Origin: Candidatus Sediminicultor tertius
GTDB lineage: Bacteria > Atribacterota > Phoenicimicrobiia > Phoenicimicrobiales > Phoenicimicrobiaceae
DNA length: 5,362 nucleotides
Direction: 5' to 3'
NCBI GenBank assembly: GCA_003527405.1
Contig: DPXH01000104.1
Location: 3,607 to 8,968 of the forward strand
The stretch's first letter is position 1, and each line of letters starts with the position of its first letter. A model generated the notes under the pieces. The model was not told the origin of the DNA. It was given only the letters and a program-made list of their open reading frames with translations, and did not search any database. This document shows, one piece after another, positions 1-4,040 of this stretch. The position numbers were made by a program, and so were the translations under genes.

Positions 1-173
1 TTGATCCCTACAAACATGAGGCGGTAATGAGAATTGATACAGATAAATATTCCGAAGATACGGTTATAGAAGAATTCCAAAAAGGTTACTATATAAAGTC
101 AAAAGTATTAAGGCCGGCAATGGTAAAAGTTGCGGTTTCTTCAAATGAAAAAAAGAATACACATAAAGAATAA
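1..173 (+). CDS. grpE: GrpE nucleotide exchange factor, C-terminal fragment (5' end outside window)
   Basis: The reading frame is open from the left edge (first full codon GAT at 3) to TAA at 171-173, giving 56 residues. GrpE is the cytoplasmic nucleotide exchange factor that releases ADP from DnaK. The fragment matches the C-terminal beta domain that contacts the DnaK nucleotide-binding domain: HEAVM near its start, then EEFQKGY and KVLRPAMVKV, all hallmark GrpE positions. The last dozen residues are a Lys/Asn/Glu-rich tail of no particular conservation. The dimerising N-terminal helices lie outside the window. dnaK follows 39 bp downstream on the same strand, so the two are very likely cotranscribed. 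The identification rests on motif recognition plus context and is secure despite the truncation. Confidence 0.95.
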   Translation, partial: DPYKHEAVMRIDTDKYSEDTVIEEFQKGYYIKSKVLRPAMVKVAVSSNEKKNTHKE

Positions 174-196
174 ATTAAATCAAAGAATATTAAGAA

Positions 197-202
197 AAGG
201 AG
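197..202 (+). promoter_or_regulatory. Ribosome binding site of dnaK
   Basis: AAGGAG lies 10 bases before the ATG at 213, a strong Shine-Dalgarno match at normal spacing. It supports that ATG as the start. No CIRCE operator (TTAGCACTC-N9-GAGTGCTAA) or convincing promoter is visible in the 39-bp grpE-dnaK gap. Any heat-shock control element is therefore presumably upstream of the window. Confidence 0.85.
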
Positions 203-212
203 AAATAATATC

Positions 213-2174
213 ATGGGAAAAATAATAGGAATAGATTTAGGAACAACTAATTCTGCTGTTGCAGTTGTAGAGGGAGGACAACCTGTTATCATAGAAAACG
301 CTGAAGGTGGCAGAACCACTCCTTCCATGGTTGCATTTACCAAAAAAGGTGAAAGGTTAGCGGGCTTATTAGCTAAAAGGCAAGCTGTTACCAATCCTGA
401 AAATACCATATTTTCAGTTAAAAGGCTTATTGGTAGAAGATATAATGATGAGCAAGTGCAAAAAGCGAAAAAAATATTGCCTTTCAAAATAGTTCCCGGG
501 GGACATACTGACATTAAAATAGAGGTTCAGGGTAAGGCTTACAGTCCACAGGAAATTTCAGCTATGGTATTGCAAAAAATTAAAAAAGATGCCGAAAATC
601 ATATTGGTGAAAAAATAAACGATGCAGTTATTACTGTACCGGCATATTTTAATGATAACCAGAGGGAGGCAACTAAAAGTGCAGGAAAAATTGCCGGGTT
701 AAATGTCTTAAGGATTATAAACGAACCTACTGCAGCAGCCTTTGCTTATGGATTTGATAAGAAAAAAAATGAAAAAGTAGCAGTTTATGACCTTGGAGGC
801 GGCACTTTTGATATATCTATTTTAGATATTGGCGAAGAGGGAGTCTATGAGGTCAAATCTACTAACGGGAATACTTTTCTGGGCGGTGACGATTTTGACC
901 AAAGAGTAATACACTGGTTAGTAGATAGTTTTAAAAAAGAAAACGGAATAGATTTAAAAAATGACCAAATGGCCTTGCAAAGATTAAAAGAAGCAGCAGA
1001 AAAAGCAAAATGCGAATTATCTTCATCATTAGAAACTGAGATTAATTTACCTTTCATCACTGCTGACGCCAGTGGTCCAAAACATTTAAATGTTACTTTA
1101 ACTAGAGCAAAATTAGAACAGCTCACCGAAGACCTTATTGAGAGTACTATAGAACCCTGTCGTAAAGCACTTGAGGACGCTAAATTAAAAGCAGAAGATA
1201 TAGATGAGGTAATTTTGGTTGGTGGGCAGACCAGGATGCCCAAAGTACAGGAAATTGCAAAAAGGATATTTGGTAAAGAGGCAAATAAGGGAGTTAATCC
1301 TGATGAGGTGGTGGCAATGGGAGCCGCAATTCAAGCCGGTATTTTAGGAGGCGAAGTAAAGAAAGATATTCTGTTATTGGATGTTACTCCTCTATCTTTA
1401 GGTATAGAAACTTTAGGTGGAGTATGCACCAGATTAATTGAAAGAAATACTACTATTCCTACATCCAAGAGCCAGATATTTTCAACTGCTGCCGATAATC
1501 AAACCGCAGTTGATATAAACGTATTACAGGGTGAAAGGCCTATGGCAAAAGATAATACCAGTTTAGGAAGATTTCAATTAATCGGTATTCCTCCGGCACC
1601 ACGAGGGATTCCTCAAATCGAAGTAACTTTTGATATCGATAGAAATGGCATTATCAATGTTAAAGCAAAAGATTTAGGAACTCAAAAAGAACAAAAAATA
1701 ACCATTACAGCGTCAAGTGGATTAACCGAAGAAGAAATAGAGAAAAAAGTAAAAGAAGCAGAGCAATATGCTGAAGAGGACAAGAAATTAAAAGAAAAGA
1801 TAGAACTCCGAAATCAGGCAGATACTCTGATTTATACTGTGGAAAAAACTCTAAAGGAATCCGGAGATAAAATTAGCGAGGACGAAAAAAGCAAGATAAA
1901 TGAAGATATCAAAGATCTTAAGGCGACCTTAGAAGAAGACGATGTGGAAAAAATTAAATCGAATATCGAAAAATTAACTACCTCTTCGCATAAATTGGCT
2001 GAGGAAATTTATAAAAAGGCATCGGCGGAAACACAGCAACAGGAAACAGCCAAAAAAGGTGCAGAGGGTGCCCAAACTGAAACTGAAGAGAAGAAAGACG
2101 AAGAAAAAGTAGTTGATGCTGATTATGAAGTCGAGAAGGACGAAGATAAAAAGAACGAAGACAAAAAGGAATAA
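213..2174 (+). CDS. dnaK: Molecular chaperone DnaK (Hsp70)
   Basis: This 653-residue cytoplasmic Hsp70 binds and releases unfolded clients through ATP hydrolysis, with DnaJ and GrpE as partners. The nucleotide-binding domain (about 1-383) has all three Hsp70 signatures: IDLGTTNS at 7-14, the phosphate-2 loop YDLGGGTFDIS at 192-202, and VILVGGQTRMPKVQE at 333-347. Lys70 and Glu171 (in NEPTAAA) match the catalytic residues of E. coli DnaK. The hydrophobic interdomain linker DILLLDVTPL is at 385-394, followed by the substrate-binding beta domain (about 395-505) and the helical lid (about 506-610). The C-terminus keeps the bacterial VVDADYEV motif (633-640) but continues for 13 more almost purely charged residues. 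The insert around 77-103 (YNDEQVQ to about EIQ-like IEVQGK) that separates diderm-type from Bacillus-type DnaK is present. No broken motifs were seen. The length is within the usual range (about 610-650), slightly long because of the tail. Confidence 0.99.
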   Translation: MGKIIGIDLGTTNSAVAVVEGGQPVIIENAEGGRTTPSMVAFTKKGERLAGLLAKRQAVTNPENTIFSVKRLIGRRYNDEQVQKAKKILPFKIVPGGHTDIKIEVQGKAYSPQEISAMVLQKIKKDAENHIGEKINDAVITVPAYFNDNQREATKSAGKIAGLNVLRIINEPTAAAFAYGFDKKKNEKVAVYDLGGGTFDISILDIGEEGVYEVKSTNGNTFLGGDDFDQRVIHWLVDSFKKENGIDLKNDQMALQRLKEAAEKAKCELSSSLETEINLPFITADASGPKHLNVTLTRAKLEQLTEDLIESTIEPCRKALEDAKLKAEDIDEVILVGGQTRMPKVQEIAKRIFGKEANKGVNPDEVVAMGAAIQAGILGGEVKKDILLLDVTPLSLGIETLGGVCTRLIERNTTIPTSKSQIFSTAADNQTAVDINVLQGERPMAKDNTSLGRFQLIGIPPAPRGIPQIEVTFDIDRNGIINVKAKDLGTQKEQKITITASSGLTEEEIEKKVKEAEQYAEEDKKLKEKIELRNQADTLIYTVEKTLKESGDKISEDEKSKINEDIKDLKATLEEDDVEKIKSNIEKLTTSSHKLAEEIYKKASAETQQQETAKKGAEGAQTETEEKKDEEKVVDADYEVEKDEDKKNEDKKE

Positions 2175-2175
2175 C

Positions 2176-2203
2176 TAGTCGTTAGTGAATAGTATTTAGT
2201 AAG
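2176..2203 (+). repeat. Heptamer array TAGTNNN, four units, directly after dnaK
   Basis: TAGT recurs exactly every seven bases at 2176, 2183, 2190 and 2197, with three variable bases between. The array begins one base after the dnaK stop codon. Its first 12 bases (TAGTCGTTAGTG) recur exactly at 5351-5362, where they contain the mtaB stop. Confidence 0.85.
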
Positions 2204-2222
2204 GAGATAAGAATAAGCCTGA

Positions 2223-2243
2223 ATAGCGGATAGCGTTTAGTAA
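2223..2243 (+). repeat. Heptamer array WTAGYRN, three units
   Basis: ATAGCGG, ATAGCGT and TTAGTAA follow each other with a period of seven. The word ATAGCGTTTAG (2230-2240) is the reverse complement of part of the array before mtaB (3998-4016), so the same sequence family occurs in both orientations within the window. Confidence 0.7.
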
Positions 2244-2254
2244 AAAACTAACGG

Positions 2255-2333
2255 GTAGCGTACAGCAAAATACGTATCTCGTATCCCCGTTTTCACGGGG
2301 ACAAGTCTTGTGAATCGTATCTCGTAATGATAC
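2255..2333 (+). repeat. CGTATCT-type heptamer array interrupted by a hairpin insert
   Basis: The words GTAGCGT (2255), CGTATCT (2273) and the following CGTATCC (2280) keep seven-base phase. The bases 2274-2285 plus 2308-2325 align to 3881-3910 downstream of dnaJ with only two mismatches in 30. The intervening 22 bases (2286-2307) are absent there. At the right end GTATC (2317-2321) and GATAC (2329-2333) can pair as a small hairpin. TAGCGTACAGC at 2256-2266 is an inverted match to the array before mtaB. Confidence 0.75.
2284..2301 (+). repeat. Hairpin TCCCCGT-TTTC-ACGGGGA
   Basis: A perfect 7-bp stem with a four-base loop lies inside the CGTATCT array. It is followed by the short odd palindrome ACAAGTCTTGT (2301-2311). 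There is no T run after the stem, which argues against a Rho-independent terminator; it looks more like a small inserted repeat element. Confidence 0.75.
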
Positions 2334-2361
2334 AGTAAAAAGTAATAAGTAATAAGTACCA
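2334..2361 (+). repeat. Heptamer array AGTAATA, four units
   Basis: AGTAAAA, then AGTAATA twice, then AGTACCA occupy 2334-2361 with an exact seven-base period. The word differs from the neighbouring TAGTNNN and CGTATCT arrays, but the period is the same. Confidence 0.8.
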
Positions 2362-2450
2362 AAATTAAATTCTTAAAAATTATAAAAACAGGTCCTTATT
2401 ATGTTTTACTTAAAACTTGTTACATATTAGATTGCTTGTTAGTTATTTTT

Positions 2451-2466
2451 TTGTTAGATTGTTAGA
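2451..2466 (+). repeat. Tandem 8-bp duplication TTGTTAGA
   Basis: TTGTTAGA occurs twice back to back without mismatch. A related segment, TTAGATTGCTTGTTAG, is at 2427-2442. The period here is eight rather than seven. The stretch is AT-rich and no gene overlaps it. Confidence 0.75.
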
Positions 2467-2483
2467 GAATAAAAAAACAGAAA

Positions 2484-2516
2484 TGTCATTGCGAAGAACG
2501 TAGCGACGTGGCAATC
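2484..2516 (+). repeat. REP/MITE-like element beginning TGTCATTGCG
   Basis: The segment is an imperfect dyad: ATTGC (2488-2492) pairs with GCAAT (2511-2515) around an inner CGT-AGCG-ACG stem (2499-2508). It resembles the TGTCATTGCGAGGAGCGAAG family that I recall as dispersed intergenic copies in many environmental bacterial genomes. It is GC-rich relative to its surroundings and carries no coding capacity. The family resemblance is from memory, not a search. Confidence 0.7.
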
Positions 2517-2565
2517 CCGATTTCATATCGAGTATTGTTTGAAGAAAATTAGAATTAAAATGTAA

Positions 2566-2585
2566 GGGCACGATGCATCGTGCCC
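2566..2585. repeat. Perfect 20-bp palindrome GGGCACGATGCATCGTGCCC
   Basis: Each 10-base half is the exact reverse complement of the other, centred on ATGCAT. It is preceded by GTAA, so it resembles the dispersed GTAGGGGCACG... dyads seen in many environmental genomes (recalled, not searched). No T tract follows. A dimeric protein site is possible, but the repeat-rich neighbourhood favours a dispersed element. Confidence 0.75.
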
Positions 2586-2597
2586 GACTGTTTCTTC

Positions 2598-2622
2598 TGT
2601 CATTCCCGCAGAAGCGGGAATC
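2598..2622 (+). repeat. REP-like hairpin TGTCATTCCCGC-AGAA-GCGGGAAT
   Basis: An 8-bp perfect stem (ATTCCCGC 2602-2609, GCGGGAAT 2614-2621) encloses an AGAA loop. It shares the leading TGTCATT with the element at 2484. The form is that of the common TGTCATTCCCGCG-type intergenic repeats. The following bases are not T-rich, so terminator function is unlikely. Confidence 0.75.
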
Positions 2623-2721
2623 AAGAGAATTTCACCCACATATATGAATTAAATTAACTGGCATACAGGGAACTGGATAACTAATACGCAATATATGATT
2701 ATGATACAACATACGAAAAAA

Positions 2722-2726
2722 GAGGG
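2722..2726 (+). promoter_or_regulatory. Ribosome binding site of dnaJ, deciding a TTG start
   Basis: GAGGG lies nine bases before TTG at 2736-2738. An in-frame TAA (2733-2735) sits immediately before the TTG, so translation cannot begin farther upstream. The next in-frame ATG would delete the whole J domain. The TTG is therefore the real start. Confidence 0.8.
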
Positions 2727-2735
2727 AAACATTAA

Positions 2736-3881
2736 TTGACCAAAAAAGACTACTATGAAACCTTGGGAGTAAAAAAAGATGCTACTCCCGAGGAAATAAA
2801 AAAAGCTTATAGAAAACTTGCCCTTAAATACCATCCTGATAGAAATTCATCTGATGGCGATACTGAAAAGAAATTTAAAGAGATCAACGAAGCCTATCAA
2901 GTGCTTAGCGACCCGGAAAAAAGGGCAAGGTATGATCAATTTGGTTCTGCCGAAGGCATGGGAGGATTTGATTTTCAGGGAAGAGGTTTTTCTGACTTCG
3001 GTGACTTCGGTGATTTTGGCGATATTTTTGATTCTTTTTTTGGAACAAGAACTCGCAGAAGTGAGGGAAGAGCGCGTCCTCAAAGAGGAGCTAATTTAAG
3101 ATATAATTTAGAAATAAGTTTCGAAGACGCTGCCTTTGGAAAAGAAACCAAAATAGAAATCCCAAGCTGGGAAACTTGTACAGTGTGTAAAGGGAGCGGA
3201 GCCAAACCCGGTACTTCTCCCCAGACCTGTCCTGATTGTCACGGTACAGGTGAGATCAAAAGCACTCAAAGTACAATGTTTGGACAATTTGTCAATGTAA
3301 GAACCTGCCCTCGATGTTCAGGAGAAGGAAAAATTATTAAGGATGTATGCACTAATTGCAGGGGCACAGGAAAAGTAAAGAAAAATAAAATAGTAAGAGT
3401 AAAAATACCTGCTGGTGTAGATACTGGCCACCGGTTACGAATGTCCGGAATGGGAGAACCGGGGGAAAAAGGCGGTCCTTCCGGTGATTTATACATCGTT
3501 TTATACGTAAAACCTCATAAAATATTTAAACGCACCGGGATAGATATAAGTTGTACTCATACAATTAGTTTTATAAAGGCTGCATTGGGTGGAACAACTA
3601 TTGTTCCTACTTTGGAAGAAAAAGCAAAACTTAAAATTCCTGCAGGCACCCAATCGAATAGTGTCTTCAGACTCAGAGGAAAAGGAATATTCAAAATTGG
3701 AACTCAGCATCGAGGAGACCAATATGTTAAAATCATAGTGGAAATACCTAAAAAAATGACCGACAAACAAAAAAAATTATTATTGGAATATGCAAAATTA
3801 AGCGGAGAAGACTTAGAAAATATAGGGGAAAAAGGTATTTTCGCGAAAATAAAAGATGCTTTCGGACAGAACAATAATTAG
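2736..3881 (+). CDS. dnaJ: Co-chaperone DnaJ (class A Hsp40)
   Basis: The protein has 381 residues, the usual length, and delivers unfolded clients to DnaK while stimulating its ATPase in the cytoplasm. The J domain (about 5-69) contains the essential HPD at 33-35. A Gly/Phe-rich linker (about 70-105) carries a repeated DFG motif running into DIFDSFFG. The zinc-binding domain has all four CxxCxGxG modules: CTVCKGSG at 148, CPDCHGTG at 165, CPRCSGEG at 191 and CTNCRGTG at 205. The C-terminal client-binding domains (about 215-340) include KIPAGVDTGHRLRMSGMGE and the second KIPAGTQ. Nothing essential is missing. The start is TTG (see the ribosome binding site). The stop TAG shares its last base with the first base of a heptamer array. 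dnaJ follows dnaK after a 561-bp repeat-filled spacer, unusually long for this pair. Confidence 0.98.
   Translation: MTKKDYYETLGVKKDATPEEIKKAYRKLALKYHPDRNSSDGDTEKKFKEINEAYQVLSDPEKRARYDQFGSAEGMGGFDFQGRGFSDFGDFGDFGDIFDSFFGTRTRRSEGRARPQRGANLRYNLEISFEDAAFGKETKIEIPSWETCTVCKGSGAKPGTSPQTCPDCHGTGEIKSTQSTMFGQFVNVRTCPRCSGEGKIIKDVCTNCRGTGKVKKNKIVRVKIPAGVDTGHRLRMSGMGEPGEKGGPSGDLYIVLYVKPHKIFKRTGIDISCTHTISFIKAALGGTTIVPTLEEKAKLKIPAGTQSNSVFRLRGKGIFKIGTQHRGDQYVKIIVEIPKKMTDKQKKLLLEYAKLSGEDLENIGEKGIFAKIKDAFGQNNN
2994..3020 (+). repeat. In-frame 9-bp tandem repeat in the dnaJ Gly/Phe linker
   Basis: GACTTCGGT occurs twice exactly (2994-3002 and 3003-3011) and a third, silently diverged unit follows (GATTTTGGC). 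Together they encode DFG three times at about residues 87-95 of DnaJ. It looks like a recent in-frame duplication in a region tolerant of length change. Confidence 0.8.
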
Positions 3882-3915
3882 TATCTCGTATCTCGTGAAC
3901 CGTATCTCGTTAAGA
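3881..3915 (+). repeat. GTATCTC heptamer array, five units, overlapping the dnaJ stop
   Basis: GTATCTC occurs at 3881, 3888 and 3902, with GTGAACC at 3895 and GTTAAGA at 3909 keeping the seven-base phase. The first G is also the last base of the dnaJ TAG. GTGAACCGTATCTCGT (3895-3910) repeats 2310-2325 with one mismatch. Confidence 0.85.
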
Positions 3916-3927
3916 TAATTAGCTGAT

Positions 3928-3937
3928 TAACTAATAC
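3928..3937 (+). repeat. Shared 10-mer TAACTAATAC
   Basis: The word recurs exactly at 2678-2687 in the dnaK-dnaJ spacer. It may be another shred of the intergenic repeat families; alone it is short enough to arise by chance in AT-rich DNA. Confidence 0.45.
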
Positions 3938-3964
3938 CCTCTATGCTATTATACTATACTTGTC

Positions 3965-4020
3965 TTCACTCATTACTGTATCTACTATACGCTCCAAGCT
4001 GTACGCTAAACGCTATACCA
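3965..4020 (+). repeat. TNNACGC heptamer array upstream of mtaB
   Basis: From 3986 five units in exact seven-base phase follow the pattern TNNACGC (TATACGC at 3986, a diverged unit at 3993, TGTACGC at 4000, TAAACGC at 4007, TATACCA at 4014). Three weaker units extend it leftwards to 3965. GCTGTACGCTAAACGCTAT (3998-4016) is the reverse complement of two words found separately at 2230-2240 and 2256-2266. The array ends three bases before the mtaB ribosome binding site and so lies in its probable 5' leader. Confidence 0.8.
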
Positions 4021-4022
4021 AA

Positions 4023-4030
4023 TAAGGAGG
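4023..4030 (+). promoter_or_regulatory. Strong ribosome binding site of mtaB, deciding an ATT start
   Basis: TAAGGAGG is a near-perfect anti-16S complement. It sits 10 bases before ATT at 4041 and 63 bases or more before the first in-frame ATG (4101), too far to serve it. Its first three bases are also the in-frame TAA that bounds the reading frame on the left. Confidence 0.85.
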
Positions 4031-4040
4031 AACATTTATC

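Larger units (their letters stand above)
2175..2735. other. 561-bp gene-free spacer with clustered short repeats and hairpins
   Basis: No credible gene was found on either strand between dnaK and dnaJ. Left to right it holds heptamer-period arrays (2176-2361) interrupted by a hairpin (2284-2301), an AT-rich stretch with an 8-bp tandem duplication (2451-2466), three separate GC-richer dyad elements (2484-2516, 2566-2585, 2598-2622), and about 110 bp of AT-rich leader before dnaJ. None of the hairpins is followed by a T tract, so no intrinsic terminator can be assigned. Two overlapping-style TATGAT words (2694-2699 and 2700-2705) could be -10 boxes for dnaJ, but neither has a convincing -35 partner. 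The size of the gap suggests dnaJ may have its own promoter; that is inference. Confidence 0.85.

Noticed and set aside
174..212. CIRCE or heat-shock sigma promoter before dnaK
   Set aside because: The 39-bp gap contains only AT-rich sequence and the ribosome binding site; no CIRCE half-site is present.
89..514. Minus-strand open frame antisense to grpE and dnaK
   Set aside because: It lies opposite highly conserved coding sequence and its translation resembles no family; it is a shadow frame. The same applies to the other antisense frames within dnaK, dnaJ and mtaB.
2201..2206. AAGGAG after dnaK as a ribosome binding site for a small gene
   Set aside because: No ATG, GTG or TTG follows at usable distance and the possible CTG frame hits a stop after three further codons; the match arises inside a heptamer unit.
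2284..2301. Hairpin as a Rho-independent terminator of dnaK
   Set aside because: The stem is followed by ACAAGTC rather than a T run, and it appears to be an insert within a repeat array.
2602..2621. Hairpin as a terminator before dnaJ
   Set aside because: The stem is good but the next bases are CAAGAGAA, with no T tract, and it matches a dispersed-repeat form.
2649..2834. Minus-strand open frame over the dnaJ start
   Set aside because: It is short and hydrophobic by composition, overlaps the conserved J-domain coding region, and has no recognisable motif.
3881..4020. CRISPR array
   Set aside because: The units are seven bases with no unique spacers of 25-40 bp and no cas genes.
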